Shown: positions 1 to 10,506, counted from the first letter of the stretch. The stretch: DNA of 64,000 nucleotides from Microthrixaceae bacterium (GCA_020845705.1 JADLFH010000023.1:1-64000), one strand, 5' to 3'. Notes: generated by a model not told the origin, from the letters alone. Numbers and translations: made by a program.

Positions 1-186
1 AATGTGGCCCCACAGTCGCTGGAGCCGATCCTGGAGATATCACGCCGCGACCTGGCGGGCGGACTGCTCGACGCCCCCTGGCCACCGGTGTATCCGAAGA
101 TGCCCGGTGAGCCACCGCGGGTAGCGCCTTCGCGCGCCCGGCGAGCCGATCAGCGATCGTCGAAGACCATGATCGACCCCGAGTAG
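1..186 (+). CDS. C-terminal fragment of a LigD polymerase/primase-like protein (partial, 5' end outside window)
   Basis: Frame 1 open from the window edge to TAG at 184-186; tail ...DAPWPPVYPKMPGEPPRVAPSRARR resembles C-termini of LigD-type polymerase-domain proteins. Overlaps the convergent neighbour by ~37 nt. Confidence 0.5.
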   Translation, partial: NVAPQSLEPILEISRRDLAGGLLDAPWPPVYPKMPGEPPRVAPSRARRADQRSSKTMIDPE

Positions 187-1400
187 CAGGCAACCCACAC
201 TCGGCCGGTGCCGTGATCGACGGCGATACCGATCGGGTGGTGGTTCACCTTGACCCGCTGGGTCTGGGACATGTCCGAGGTGCGGATCTTGCTGACCGCG
301 TCCGACTCGTAGTTCACGACGTACAGCGCGGTGCCGTCGGTGGAGATGTCCATGCTGCGCGGCTGTGACGGCGAGGCCACTTTGGCAATCACCTGGTTCG
401 TCGCCACGTCGATCTTGGCCACCTGGTTTGCGCTGTTGAGGGTTGCGTAGAGGAACCGGCCGTCGGGGCTGACGACGAGGTGGCGTGGGCCCTGGCCGAC
501 CCCTCGGATCCACGAGACGGCGAAGCTGCCGAGATCCACAACTGCGATGTCGCTCGACCCCATGATCGCGACGTACGCCTTCGAGGAATCGGGGAGAACC
601 GCAATGCCCCGGGGGAATCGGCCGAGCTCGACGCGGCGCAGCTCCTTGCCGGCCTTCGCGTCGATGACGCTCAGGTCGTACCCGCACCAGTTCGAGTTGA
701 GAACCCACCGGCCGTCGGGGGAGGTCGCGATGTACTTCGGAACGGGACCGACCTCGATGATCTGGTCGATCGCAAGATCGTCCAGAGACACCCGGTACAC
801 ATAGGACGGATCCCAGCTCCCCTTGGCGCACTTGTCGTTTCCCGGTCGGCTGAAACCGCTTCCGTACATCTGGTAGTTCGTCACGTACATGTGGGCACGG
901 TCTGCCGATAGTGCTGCCTCGACGGGGCCACCCTGGTGCATGCCAGGCCTGCCGAACGCCGCGAGGTCCACGGAGTCGCTGAGCTGCGCAACTCGGGCGA
1001 AAGACCGGTCATACACGTTCACCGTGTGGCTGTAGACCATGTTCTGGGCGAACATCCGGCCCCGGCCGTCATAGACGATCGACTTCGGTGTCAGCTCACC
1101 GCGGATCGTGTCCACGAGGGTGAGTTGGCGTTGATCAGCGGGCGGGCCGGCAACGGTCGTCGTGGTGGGGGAGGTGGTCGTCGTGGTCGACCGCGTGGTG
1201 GATGGGCCGGCGGATGACTTGGCCGTACTCGGCGCTCCGGAGCCCCCGTCGGTACTCCGAGGTCGTGGAGTCGCGGCGTCCCCATCGGATACAAGGCTCG
1301 ATCGGGTCTCGTCGGAGTTGGCCAGGCTCACCCAGCCCAGGACGCCCAGGAGCGCGGCTGCCACCACGACGATGCGGATGTCTCCACGCACGCCTGGCAC
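150..1400 (-). CDS. YncE/YVTN-type beta-propeller protein with N-terminal membrane anchor
   Basis: 416 aa; repeated blades (SPDGRWVLNSN, LPDSSKAYVAI, SPDGRFLYATLNSANQVAKIDVATNQVIAKV); N-terminal hydrophobic segment and Thr/Ser-rich linker. Confidence 0.8.
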   Translation of the reverse strand: MPGVRGDIRIVVVAAALLGVLGWVSLANSDETRSSLVSDGDAATPRPRSTDGGSGAPSTAKSSAGPSTTRSTTTTTSPTTTTVAGPPADQRQLTLVDTIRGELTPKSIVYDGRGRMFAQNMVYSHTVNVYDRSFARVAQLSDSVDLAAFGRPGMHQGGPVEAALSADRAHMYVTNYQMYGSGFSRPGNDKCAKGSWDPSYVYRVSLDDLAIDQIIEVGPVPKYIATSPDGRWVLNSNWCGYDLSVIDAKAGKELRRVELGRFPRGIAVLPDSSKAYVAIMGSSDIAVVDLGSFAVSWIRGVGQGPRHLVVSPDGRFLYATLNSANQVAKIDVATNQVIAKVASPSQPRSMDISTDGTALYVVNYESDAVSKIRTSDMSQTQRVKVNHHPIGIAVDHGTGRVWVACYSGSIMVFDDR

Positions 1401-1433
1401 GCTACCGAAGCGAGCGGCCCCGCTCGGACGACC

Positions 1434-2639
1434 TCAGGAAGGCACGACCGCGCAGCTGATGAAGGCGAGCGCGATCTGGGCGGCGCCTTGCTCGCTGAGA
1501 CCGAGATACGCCTCGCCGATCAGACGGGGGTCGAGGAGTCGCAGGCGGTCATAGAGACAGGCAGCCTGCGCGGGTGGAACGTCGTACTGCTCGCCGAGAC
1601 CCCGGATGAGATTCTCCTTGCTCACGAAGTTGAGCGGATTGATGGCGGAGAGGTCCATGCCTGGCGGGATGTAGATCTGCCCTGGATCCACGCCGGGCGG
1701 CGGTGCTCCTGTGGGCATTGCCACGCCGGCCGAGATGAACGGGAGCAGCAACACGAACAGCGCGCCCTGTTCCTGCCGGTCAAGCGCCGACACGTCGACA
1801 TCGAGGTTGAGCGACTTCAAGTCGATCGCCGTCAGCCTGCTGAGCTGCTCCTGCTGCTGAGGGGTCAATCCACGCAGCAGAGCCGCCAACAGCGTGACTA
1901 TCTGCTCCTTGGTGAGCTTGGAGACATCGAGTGTGGAGAAGTCCACTTTGGAGGGGTCGAGCACCTCCGACTGCTTGGCCGCCGCGATCGCGGCCACGAG
2001 CGCTTGGATCTGTTCCGGGCTCAGGTTCACGCCGGCCGCCTTCGCGATCGCCGCCGCGTCGGCACCCGAGACCTGGGTGGCGAGTCTTCCGCCGACCGCG
2101 GCGATGAGGGAGTTCACACTGCCGTCGCCGCTCGGCGCAGTGCCGCCGATGCCAGAGACGGCGGCCAGCACGGTGAGGAGGGTGTTGGTGTCGAGACACG
2201 GCGCCAACGCCACGAGCATTTGACGCTGGGTTCCCTCGTCGATGGCACCGGCGGTTGCAGCAGCGATGGGGTCGGACGCGACGCTGAGCAGCTGTCCGAC
2301 CGAGTCGGCAAGCGGTGTGCCGACGATCCCTTGGTAGATGCACGATGCCGCCGTCGGGTCGAGGCCGAGTGCCCCCAACGCGGCGAGGAACTGAGGCTCC
2401 GGCATCAGCGAGCTTCCGGCATCGGTCGGTTCGGGCTGTAGCGCGGGAGCGTCCGGCAGGACGGCTCGCTCCAGTGCCTTTGCGCTCTCGGAGCGAGCGA
2501 GCGCCAGACCTTCGGTCACCCAACGCGGTGGTTTCTTCGTGGTGGACGTGACGCGGTCGACCTCGACCGAGGACGAACAGCCCCCGAGGATGGCGAAGGC
2601 GACGCCGAGCGCGGCGATAGCGCGAAGTGGACTCTTCAT
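1434..2639 (-). CDS. Putative lipoprotein, function unknown
   Basis: 401 aa; signal peptide with lipobox-like ILGGC near the N-terminus; no recognised catalytic domain. Confidence 0.7.
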   Translation of the reverse strand: MKSPLRAIAALGVAFAILGGCSSSVEVDRVTSTTKKPPRWVTEGLALARSESAKALERAVLPDAPALQPEPTDAGSSLMPEPQFLAALGALGLDPTAASCIYQGIVGTPLADSVGQLLSVASDPIAAATAGAIDEGTQRQMLVALAPCLDTNTLLTVLAAVSGIGGTAPSGDGSVNSLIAAVGGRLATQVSGADAAAIAKAAGVNLSPEQIQALVAAIAAAKQSEVLDPSKVDFSTLDVSKLTKEQIVTLLAALLRGLTPQQQEQLSRLTAIDLKSLNLDVDVSALDRQEQGALFVLLLPFISAGVAMPTGAPPPGVDPGQIYIPPGMDLSAINPLNFVSKENLIRGLGEQYDVPPAQAACLYDRLRLLDPRLIGEAYLGLSEQGAAQIALAFISCAVVPS

Positions 2640-2736
2640 CTCAGCCCAGTATCCCGCCTGGGTGCCGGATGTCCATCCGCAGATTCTCCCACCGACGGTG
2701 GGCGTTGGCGATTCGCGGCGGCACTACGGTGAGGCG

Positions 2737-3438
2737 ATGACCCATGTCGGCTACGTAGGGGAGCGCCACCGCTCCACCCGCGCCGCATGGCTGCGGGCCG
2801 CGGTGCTCGGTGCCAACGACGGGATCGTGTCCACGGCAAGTCTCATGCTGGGCGTCGCGGGATCCTCGGCCACTTGGCGAACCACGCTTGTCGCCGGGCT
2901 GGCGGGCCTCGTCGCAGGTGCGTTGTCCATGGGTGCAGGTGAGTACGTATCGGTGTCCTCCCAGCGGGACATCGAGCTGGCCGACATGGCGATCGAGCGC
3001 TCTGAACTGGCTCGGTTCCCTGAAGGCGAACTGTGGGAGCTCACCGAGATCTACGTTCGACGTGGACTGGATCGGCCACTTGCCGCCGAGGTGGCCCAGC
3101 AGCTCCACGATCACGACGCGTTGGGCGCACATCTCCGCGACGAGCTCAACCTCGACCCCGACCGCCCCGCGAATCCGCTTCAGGCAGCGTTCGCTTCGAT
3201 GGGCTCCTTCGCCGTGGGAGCGGCGCTGCCACTGCTTGCCGGCACGGTGGCGTCCTCCGCCAACCGCGTCACCTCGATCGTGGTGGTGGCGGTGGTGGCG
3301 CTCGCCGCGCTGGGTGCTACGGGCGCCCGGCTGGGCGGTGGTGTCGTGTCGAGGGCGGCGCTGCGCGTCCTGGTCGGCGGCGGCCTGGCCATGGCGGTGT
3401 CGCTGGGCGTAGGCCGTCTCGTCGGGGTGGCGATGTAG
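2737..3438 (+). CDS. VIT1/CCC1 family transporter-like protein
   Basis: MTHVGYVGERHRSTRAAWLRAAVLGANDGIVSTASLMLGVAG...GALSMGAGEYVSVSSQRDIE matches VIT family motifs; start trimmed from ORF 2539. Confidence 0.9.
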   Translation: MTHVGYVGERHRSTRAAWLRAAVLGANDGIVSTASLMLGVAGSSATWRTTLVAGLAGLVAGALSMGAGEYVSVSSQRDIELADMAIERSELARFPEGELWELTEIYVRRGLDRPLAAEVAQQLHDHDALGAHLRDELNLDPDRPANPLQAAFASMGSFAVGAALPLLAGTVASSANRVTSIVVVAVVALAALGATGARLGGGVVSRAALRVLVGGGLAMAVSLGVGRLVGVAM

Positions 3439-3452
3439 TCGGAGTGGGGGGA

Positions 3453-6305
3453 TCACCCTTCGGCGAGATCCTCCACGTTTGGACATGCGCACACCAGGTT
3501 CCTGTCGCCGTAGCCGTTGTCGACACGGCTGACCGGAACCCAGTACTTGGAACTACGGAGGCCCGGCACGGGGTACGCAGCCTGGTCCCGGCGGTAGGGG
3601 CGTTCCCACTTCTCCCCGAGGAGGTCATCGGCTGGGTGAGGCGCGTTGCGCAGCGGCGAGTCGGCCAGCGGCCATTCCCTCGACTCGACCCGCTCGATCT
3701 CACCGCGGATCGACAACATGGCGTCGCAGAACCGGTCGAGTTCTGCGAGGGATTCGGACTCGGTCGGCTCCACCATCAGGGTTCCCGCCACCGGAAACGA
3801 CATCGTCGGTGCGTGGAATCCGTAGTCGATCAATCGCTTGGCTATGTCCTCGCCACCGACACCGCATGCCTTCTCGATGGGTCGGATGTCGAGGATGCAC
3901 TCGTGTGCGACGAGCCCGTTGCGCCCCGTGTACAGGACCGGGTACGCACCGCCCAGTCGTCGAGCCACGTAGTTGGCCGACAGGATCGCCGATGCCGTCG
4001 CCGTTCGCAGGCCCTCGGGCCCCATCATCCGGATGTAGACCCACGGGATGGGCAGGATCGACGCGGAACCCCAAGGTGCCGCAGACACAGCCGTTGGCGC
4101 ATCCCCGCCGCCCACCCGGTGGCGCTGCGCCGGGTCAACCAGGCCGTGTCCGGGTAGGAACGGCGCGAGGTGGGAACGAACCGCGATCGGACCCACGCCG
4201 GGGCCGCCGCCACCGTGGGGGATGCAGAAGGTCTTGTGGAGGTTCAGGTGACTCACGTCGGCGCCGAATCGGCCGGGCCTCGCGACGCCGACGAGAGCGT
4301 TCATGTTCGCCCCGTCCAGGTAGACCTGACCTCCCGCGTCGTGGACGATGGCGCAGATCTCGCCGACGGACTCCTCGAAGACACCGTGGGTTGACGGATA
4401 GGTGATCATCAGCGCGGCGAGCTCGGGGCCGTGATGTTCCGCCTTTGTCCGAAGGTCCTCCACATCGATGTTGCCCGCCTCGTCACACGCCACGACCACC
4501 ACCCGCATGCCGACCATCACGGCAGAAGCCGCGTTCGTCCCGTGCGCCGAGGAGGGGATGAGGCACACCACCCGACCTTCGTCGCCTCGGCTGCGGTGAT
4601 ACGCGCGGATGGCCAACAGCCCTGCGAACTCCCCTTGGCTGCCGGCGTTCGGTTGCAAGGAGACGGCGTCGTAGCCGGTGATCTCCACCAGCCAGTCCTC
4701 GAGCTGGCTGAACAGCTCGACGTAGCCGTCGTATTGGCCTTCGGGGGCGAAGGGGTGAAGCGAGGCGAACTCCGGCCAAGTCACCGGGAGCATCTCGCTC
4801 GTGGCGTTCAGCTTCATCGTGCAGGAGCCCAACGGGATCATCGCACGGTCCAAAGCAAGATCCGCGTCCGCGAGACGGCGCAGGTAGCGCAGCATCTCGG
4901 TCTCGGAGCGATAGCGGTGGAAGGTCGGGTGGGTGAGGTACTCCGTGACGCGACGGTCTCCGCCGAGACCATCGATCACCTCGTCCACCGGAGCGGCACC
5001 GAATACGGCGAGGATCGCGTCGACATCGGCGTCGGTCGTCGTCTCGTCGAAGGAGATGCCCACCGTGTCGGCATCGATCCCTCGGAGGTTGTATCCGGCG
5101 TGGAGTGCTGTTTCGAGTACCTCCCCTGCACTCTGCGGCACCCGGATGGTGAGGGTGTCGAAGAATCGCTCGTTGAGGATCTCGACGCCCGCCGAGCGAA
5201 GGCCTGCGGCCAACCGGCCCGTGAGTCGATGCACTCGCTCTGCGATGCGACGCAGTCCGTCGGGCCCGTGGTACACGGCGTACATCGATGACATGACCGC
5301 CAACAGCACTTGAGCAGTGCAGATGTTCGAGGTGGCCTTCTCGCGGCGGATGTGCTGCTCGCGGGTCTGGAGCGCGAGGCGGTAGGCGGGGCGACCCGCC
5401 GCGTCGACCGATACACCCACGAGACGACCCGGAAGTGTCCGCTTGTGCGCGTCGGTAGTGGCGAGGAACCCCGCGTGTGGCCCCCCGAAGCCCATCGGTA
5501 CGCCGAATCGCTGCGCGGAACCGACCACCGCGTCGGCACCCTGATGCCCGGGTGGCGTCAGGAGAGTGCAGGCAAGCAGGTCGGCCACGACCACGACGAA
5601 AACGCCGTGCGCGTTCGCGGTGGCGATGATCGAAGAGAGGTCGACCACCGCGCCGCTGGATCCGGGAGAGGCCACCAACAGCCCGAAGGTCGACTCAGGT
5701 TCGAACTCCTCGACTGGGTTGCCAACCATCACCTCGATGCCCAGTGGTTCGGCGCGGGTGCGCACAACCTCAATCGTCTGAGGGTGACAGTCGGTGTCCA
5801 CGAAGAACCTGTCGGAGTCCGACCTCGAAGAACGCCGCGCCATGGTCATCGCCTCCGCGGCGGCGGTGCCCTCGTCGAGCATCGACGCGTTCGCGATATC
5901 CATGGCGGTCAGGTCGCAGACCATCGTCTGGAAGTTCAGCAGGGCCTCGAGTCGGCCCTGGGAGATCTCGGGCTGATAGGGCGTGTATGCCGTGTACCAA
6001 GCCGGGTTCTCCAGGATGTTGCGGAGGATCACCGTCGGCGTGATGGTGCCCGAGTAGCCCATGCCGATGTAGGACGTGACCTGCCGGTTCCGACCTGCGA
6101 TCTCCCGCAGTTCGTCGATGGCTTCGGTCTCCGAACTCGCCGCGGGAAGACGAAGTGGCTGCCGTTCGAGGATCGAGGCGGGTACAGCGGCTTCGAGGAG
6201 TTCGTCGAGGGACCGATAGCCGAGCGAGTCGAGCATGGCCTGCCGATCGGCGTCGTTCGGTCCGATATGTCGATCGACGAAGCGTTCGGGCTCTTGCGCG
6301 GTCAT
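3453..6305 (-). CDS. gcvP: Glycine dehydrogenase (aminomethyl-transferring), P-protein
   Basis: 950 aa; full-length GcvP features ([58 protein letters not shown]); preceded by a glycine riboswitch. Confidence 0.97.
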   Translation of the reverse strand: MTAQEPERFVDRHIGPNDADRQAMLDSLGYRSLDELLEAAVPASILERQPLRLPAASSETEAIDELREIAGRNRQVTSYIGMGYSGTITPTVILRNILENPAWYTAYTPYQPEISQGRLEALLNFQTMVCDLTAMDIANASMLDEGTAAAEAMTMARRSSRSDSDRFFVDTDCHPQTIEVVRTRAEPLGIEVMVGNPVEEFEPESTFGLLVASPGSSGAVVDLSSIIATANAHGVFVVVVADLLACTLLTPPGHQGADAVVGSAQRFGVPMGFGGPHAGFLATTDAHKRTLPGRLVGVSVDAAGRPAYRLALQTREQHIRREKATSNICTAQVLLAVMSSMYAVYHGPDGLRRIAERVHRLTGRLAAGLRSAGVEILNERFFDTLTIRVPQSAGEVLETALHAGYNLRGIDADTVGISFDETTTDADVDAILAVFGAAPVDEVIDGLGGDRRVTEYLTHPTFHRYRSETEMLRYLRRLADADLALDRAMIPLGSCTMKLNATSEMLPVTWPEFASLHPFAPEGQYDGYVELFSQLEDWLVEITGYDAVSLQPNAGSQGEFAGLLAIRAYHRSRGDEGRVVCLIPSSAHGTNAASAVMVGMRVVVVACDEAGNIDVEDLRTKAEHHGPELAALMITYPSTHGVFEESVGEICAIVHDAGGQVYLDGANMNALVGVARPGRFGADVSHLNLHKTFCIPHGGGGPGVGPIAVRSHLAPFLPGHGLVDPAQRHRVGGGDAPTAVSAAPWGSASILPIPWVYIRMMGPEGLRTATASAILSANYVARRLGGAYPVLYTGRNGLVAHECILDIRPIEKACGVGGEDIAKRLIDYGFHAPTMSFPVAGTLMVEPTESESLAELDRFCDAMLSIRGEIERVESREWPLADSPLRNAPHPADDLLGEKWERPYRRDQAAYPVPGLRSSKYWVPVSRVDNGYGDRNLVCACPNVEDLAEG

Positions 6306-6334
6306 GGATCCTCCCGTTGGGTCGGTTCCCCCTC

Positions 6335-6437
6335 TGTCGCCGCGCTCCAGAGTCGCCTCGTGCAGGCGGTGCGTGGACCTGAGAGATTCCGGGGTGGTTG
6401 CTCCTACGGTGCCCGATCGGATCGGGACTCTCGCGCT
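6335..6437 (-). promoter_or_regulatory. Glycine riboswitch (single aptamer) upstream of gcvP
   Basis: Minus strand reads GCGAGAGUCCC...GGGCACCGUAGGAGCAACCACCCCGGAAUCUCUCAGGUCCACGCACCGCCUGCACGAGGCGACUCUGGAG, with conserved GUAGGAGCAA, AUCUCUCAGG and terminal ACUCUGGAG pairing to GAGAGU; ~30 nt before the gcvP ATG. Confidence 0.9.
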
Positions 6438-6513
6438 TGCCGTCGACAGCTTCGATTGTGCGACCCGAGGCTACCCGAGCATGCGTTGGCAGGCCTCGCC
6501 CGCTCCGCGTCCC

Positions 6514-7548
6514 TCAACGCAGAGCGTCGAGGAGGTCCGAGTAGAAGCGCCGGAGCTCGGTTACGTGTTCGACAGGGGTCTTGCCGAGGCGCACCACAAC
6601 CGCGTCGAGCAAGGGGACGACCATCACACGTTGGCCCTCGTAGCCGTTCGCCCAAAAAGTGCCCAGATCGTCGTCGGCGACCCACCAGTGACGGCCGTAG
6701 TGCTGAGGGTTGTCGGGGTCGGCGGATCTGGGCACGCGTGCGTCGTCAACCCAGCCCTCGGGCAGGATGCGACGTCCGTCCCAGATCCCGTCACGGAGGT
6801 ACAGGTAACCGAAGCGGGCGAAGTCGCGCGCCGTCGCGTGGACGTAGGACGACCCCACCCAAGTGCCCGCCTCGTCGAATCGGGGCGCAGCCGATGCCAT
6901 CCCGATCGGGTCGAACAGCTCGTGTCTGAGGAACGCCTCCATTGCCTCGCGACCACCGCCCACTGCTCTGCCCAGAGCGCGGCAGATGATGTTGGTGGTG
7001 CCCGACGAGTAGTTCCACACCGTTCCGATCTCATGGTCGAGCGGCAGGGAGGCCGCGTATGCCGCCATGTCGCGCCCTCCGGCACCGAAGAGCATCTCCA
7101 GGCAGTCGCCTGCCTCGACGTAGTCCTCGGCGAAGCGGAGCCCCGAGCGCATCTCGAGCAGATCGCCGAAGGTGATGTGGCGGCGCGGGTCGTCGTCTGA
7201 CCACTCGTCGGCCCTCGGGGATTCACCCAAGTCGATCAGCCCGTCGCGGACCGCTATGCCAAGCGCTGCGTGGGTCAAGGACTTGGCAACCGACCACGAG
7301 ATGAGCGAGGTCGTCGAGCGCGCGCCTCCGCCGTAGTGCTCCGCGACGATTCGACCTCCCTGCACGACCACGACCGCGAGGGACAGCGCGAGGCTCGGGT
7401 TGGGGTTGTGGGCGAACGCGTCGGTGAGCAGGTCGTCGAGCCGTTCAGCGTCGCCGGTCAGCTGCTCGCCGGTGGCCCAGGTCAAAGTCGGCCAGCCGAC
7501 GCCCGCGGGTTGTTGGGGGAGTGGAACGAGCTGTTGCCCCTCTGTCAC
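6514..7548 (-). CDS. Beta-lactamase/serine hydrolase family protein (class C-like)
   Basis: SWSVAKS (SxxK) and YSSGTTN (YxN-type region) motifs; GTG start at 7548 overlaps the upstream stop by 4 nt. Confidence 0.85.
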   Translation of the reverse strand: MTEGQQLVPLPQQPAGVGWPTLTWATGEQLTGDAERLDDLLTDAFAHNPNPSLALSLAVVVVQGGRIVAEHYGGGARSTTSLISWSVAKSLTHAALGIAVRDGLIDLGESPRADEWSDDDPRRHITFGDLLEMRSGLRFAEDYVEAGDCLEMLFGAGGRDMAAYAASLPLDHEIGTVWNYSSGTTNIICRALGRAVGGGREAMEAFLRHELFDPIGMASAAPRFDEAGTWVGSSYVHATARDFARFGYLYLRDGIWDGRRILPEGWVDDARVPRSADPDNPQHYGRHWWVADDDLGTFWANGYEGQRVMVVPLLDAVVVRLGKTPVEHVTELRRFYSDLLDALR

Positions 7549-8432
7549 GGGATCGGCCTTCCGAAGGGCAGTTCGTCGCGCCAGGTCGACATGAACCGCT
7601 CGGCTTCCTCGGCTGCGCCCAGCCAGGCCCCCTCGGGGTGATCGGCCGCAGCGCGGATCACCATGTCGACTCTGGCCGCAACCTCCCGATCGAGGGAGTC
7701 TGTGGTTGCGGCCTGGTCCGGCCAGTGCGCAAGGAGCGGCCCGGCGAGGGTGACGAAGTCGGGTAGCACGACGATCCCACGGCGAGCAGCGACGGCAAGG
7801 CCGCGTGCCGTGACGGCCAACGGTGCTGCCGGAACGATGACCGACGCCTGCACGCCGGCGATGCTGTCGTGGTCCAGCAGTGCGGGCTTCGATCCGACGA
7901 TCAGTACGTCGCAGGGGGCTCCGATTCCCTCCGCCCCGGCGTGGTCCACCTCGAGCCCCGCTGCAACGAACCGCGCCACTACGGCGGGAGGCAGATCCAC
8001 CTCGGTGCAGACCCTCAGACCGCTGGTTCCCCGAACCGCCCCCAATGCGCTGCACATGGAGGTGCCGCGCAGGTGCTCGGCCAGCCCCAGGTGGAGGGGA
8101 CTGCGGCTGTCGTGCTCCGAAACGGGAGCGAGGTCATCGACGGACACCCCTTTGCCCGGGTCGAAGCACACCGATGACCGGCGGGCCTCCTCCACGAAGG
8201 CGCCGAGGGCCACGGCACGGCCGTCAGGGTCGGTGTTGATCCCGGCGGAAGCGCCCGACGCCTCCACCTGCATGACCGCGTAGCCGTAGGTGAGGTGACG
8301 GGCAAGGTTCACTGCGCCATCGACGAGCACCTTCTTGGCCAGCCTGACGATGCCGCCGGCATGTGGCGCATCCTCGAAGTCCACCAGGATGAATCCGTCC
8401 GCACCGCTGAGCTTTGTGATCTGCACCGCCAC
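7545..8432 (-). CDS. Degenerate Glu/Leu/Val dehydrogenase-like protein
   Basis: ~295 aa; APHAGGIVRLAKKVLVDGAVNLARHLTYGYAVMQVEASGASAGI aligns by eye to the GDH GGxRx...PFGGAKGGI region but lacks its lysine; GTG start inferred. Confidence 0.5.
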   Translation of the reverse strand: MAVQITKLSGADGFILVDFEDAPHAGGIVRLAKKVLVDGAVNLARHLTYGYAVMQVEASGASAGINTDPDGRAVALGAFVEEARRSSVCFDPGKGVSVDDLAPVSEHDSRSPLHLGLAEHLRGTSMCSALGAVRGTSGLRVCTEVDLPPAVVARFVAAGLEVDHAGAEGIGAPCDVLIVGSKPALLDHDSIAGVQASVIVPAAPLAVTARGLAVAARRGIVVLPDFVTLAGPLLAHWPDQAATTDSLDREVAARVDMVIRAAADHPEGAWLGAAEEAERFMSTWRDELPFGRPIP

Positions 8433-8590
8433 ATTCTGGTCGCATCCTCGACGCGTCGGGGCCGGGCGCGAAGGTGCCGGCCTCCAAGGCAAGGGGCGGC
8501 TTGCTTCGAAGACCGGCAACCGCATTGTACCGGTCCCGAACAGATCGTGACGGGTGAACTTCGCGTGCCCGGGAGCCAGGTAGCGTCGGC

Positions 8591-8818
8591 TCAGGAGACC
8601 GCTGCGAAACCGTCGAAGTGGCCGACGATCTGTACCAGCGTCCGAGCGAGCACCGCGCGGAGATCGCCCTCCGTCAACTCGTCGGAGGAGAGCTCGAAGC
8701 GGATTCCAGAGCCGCTCCGGCGGAGATTGGCTTTCACGCCACCCGCCTCCAGTCGGCGTGCGACGCGTCCGGCGATCGTCGTCGGCAGTTCTTCGACCGT
8801 GACCTCTACTTCTGGCAT
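8591..8818 (-). CDS. Small conserved hypothetical protein
   Basis: 75 aa ORF (MPEVEVTVEELPTTIAGRVARRLEAGGVKANLRRSGSGIRFELSSDEL) with a plausible alpha/beta composition, in a gap with no better candidate. Confidence 0.5.
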   Translation of the reverse strand: MPEVEVTVEELPTTIAGRVARRLEAGGVKANLRRSGSGIRFELSSDELTEGDLRAVLARTLVQIVGHFDGFAAVS

Positions 8819-8846
8819 CTCGCCTCCGGCGACGAAGGGTTCCCGG

Positions 8847-8887
8847 AGGTCGTGCCAGCGGAACCCCCCGAACTACTGGCACGACCT
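8847..8887. repeat. 12-bp perfect inverted repeat (hairpin)
   Basis: aggtcgtgccag (8847-8858) and ctggcacgacct (8876-8887), 17-nt loop; upstream of the 8591-8818 gene. Confidence 0.75.
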
Positions 8888-9067
8888 GGCCGGATTTCGG
8901 TCGGCTTGCATCTCAGGCGTGGTGGGGACGACTGAGTGGCGTCTGCCAACCGTTGTGAAGCTGTGCTCCAACGACGACAGTACAGGCAGTCGTGACGGAT
9001 GTCACCTCGTTGCATCTGCCGATCGATTGGCTAGTTTCGGTTCGTGGAGGATGGAGGCCGGTCGAAG

Positions 9068-9526
9068 GTGAGGATCCAGATCACGGTGAACGGCGAGACC
9101 CGTTCCCACGATGTCGAGCCCCGGACGCTGCTGGTGCATCACCTGCGCGATTCGATGGGGCTCAACGGAACCAACGTCGGCTGCGACACCTCGTCGTGTG
9201 GGGCGTGCACGGTGCTGCTCGACGGTCTATCGGTCAAGTCCTGCACGGTGTTGGCGGTTCAGGCCGACGGGTGCGAAGTGGTGACCATCGAGGGGCTCGA
9301 ATCCGCGGAGGGGTTCCATCCACTACAGGAAGCGTTCCGCGCGAGCCATGCACTCCAATGCGGCTTCTGCACCCCCGGGATGGTCATGGCCTCCGTTTCG
9401 CTGCTCGCCGATGAACCACACCCCGACGAAGCCCGGATACGACGAGGGATCGAGGGCAACCTCTGTCGCTGCACCGGCTACCACAACATCGTCCGTGCCG
9501 TTCGAGCCGCGTCGGGTCCCCGATGA
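9068..9526 (+). CDS. coxS: Xanthine dehydrogenase-family (2Fe-2S)-binding small subunit (CoxS-like)
   Basis: [16 protein letters not shown]...C and CGFCTPGM...[12 protein letters not shown], both [2Fe-2S] motifs; GTG start chosen. Confidence 0.9.
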   Translation: MRIQITVNGETRSHDVEPRTLLVHHLRDSMGLNGTNVGCDTSSCGACTVLLDGLSVKSCTVLAVQADGCEVVTIEGLESAEGFHPLQEAFRASHALQCGFCTPGMVMASVSLLADEPHPDEARIRRGIEGNLCRCTGYHNIVRAVRAASGPR

Positions 9527-10344
9527 TCCCCGCAGCCTTCGCCTATCACCGCCCCGAGACCGTCGATGAGACGGTGGCGCTCTTGAGCGAACTTGGAGAC
9601 GAGGCAACCGTCCTCGCCGGTGGCCAGTCCCTGCTCCCGATGATGAAGCTCCGTCTGGCGGCGCCGGAAGCCGTGATCGACATTGGCCGAGTTCCGGATC
9701 TCCGGTTCGTGCGGGAGGGCAAGGGACACCTGGTCATCGGTGCCCTGACCCGTCACCACGATCTGGAGAGGGATCCACTCGTCGGCAAGCGATGTCCCCT
9801 ACTCGGCGAAGTCGCCAAGAAGGTGGGTGATCCCCAGATCCGCCACCGCGGCACGTTCGGTGGAACCTTGGCCCACGGCGACCCGGCAGCGGACCTGCCC
9901 GCCGTCGCCGTGGCGCTGGACGCGACGATTGTGGTGGTGGGGCCACAAGGCAGGAGGGAAATCCCCGCATCCGCGCTCTATCGCAGCTACTTCGAGACGT
10001 CGATCGCAGCGGACGAGCTGATCGTGGAGGTCCGCATTCCCTTCACCGAAGGGGCGGGCGGCTACGAGAAGTTCACCCGCCAGGCGCAGGACTGGGCCAC
10101 CGTGGGCGTGCTCGCTGCCCGATGCGGAGGCACCATCAGGGTCGCTCTGGTGAGCATGGGTCACACCACGCTCAGGGCGGGGGCTGTTGAACTGGCGCTC
10201 GCGGGGGGAGCCTCCATCGACGAGGCCGCCGCCTTGGCCGCTGTCGGGACTGCTCCGGTTGAGGACCTGCGAGCCGGCGTCGAGTACCGCGAGCACCTCT
10301 GCCGTGTGCTCACCCGGCGAGCGCTGGAGGCTGCGTCGGCCTGA
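9523..10344 (+). CDS. coxM: FAD-binding medium subunit of a molybdenum hydroxylase (CoxM-like)
   Basis: [20 protein letters not shown] and [24 protein letters not shown] motifs; 4-nt overlap with coxS. Confidence 0.92.
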   Translation: MIPAAFAYHRPETVDETVALLSELGDEATVLAGGQSLLPMMKLRLAAPEAVIDIGRVPDLRFVREGKGHLVIGALTRHHDLERDPLVGKRCPLLGEVAKKVGDPQIRHRGTFGGTLAHGDPAADLPAVAVALDATIVVVGPQGRREIPASALYRSYFETSIAADELIVEVRIPFTEGAGGYEKFTRQAQDWATVGVLAARCGGTIRVALVSMGHTTLRAGAVELALAGGASIDEAAALAAVGTAPVEDLRAGVEYREHLCRVLTRRALEAASA

Positions 10345-10358
10345 GCCGTGGCGCGACT

Positions 10359-10389
10359 CACCCCGCCGGGCACCACGACCGGCGGGGTG
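10359..10389. terminator. Hairpin between convergent genes
   Basis: caccccgccgg / ccggcggggtg, 11-bp perfect arms with a 9-nt loop, just after the coxM stop. Confidence 0.6.
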
Positions 10390-10506
10390 GACACTTGGTT
10401 GTTGATCGCCACTTGGAGGTCGCACCAGACGCCCAGTTCAGCGAATTGTCCGAGAAGGACGCACCGAGGCACGCGAAAGTCGCGAGATACCACGCGCCCG
10501 GGAACC

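Noticed and set aside
5310-6929. 539-aa plus-strand ORF opposite gcvP and the glycine riboswitch
   Set aside because: Antisense shadow; conflicts with gcvP and a conserved RNA element.
7549-8055. N-terminal extension of the beta-lactamase-like ORF (513-aa version)
   Set aside because: Overlaps the GDH-like gene in another frame; family-like sequence begins at the GTG at 7548.
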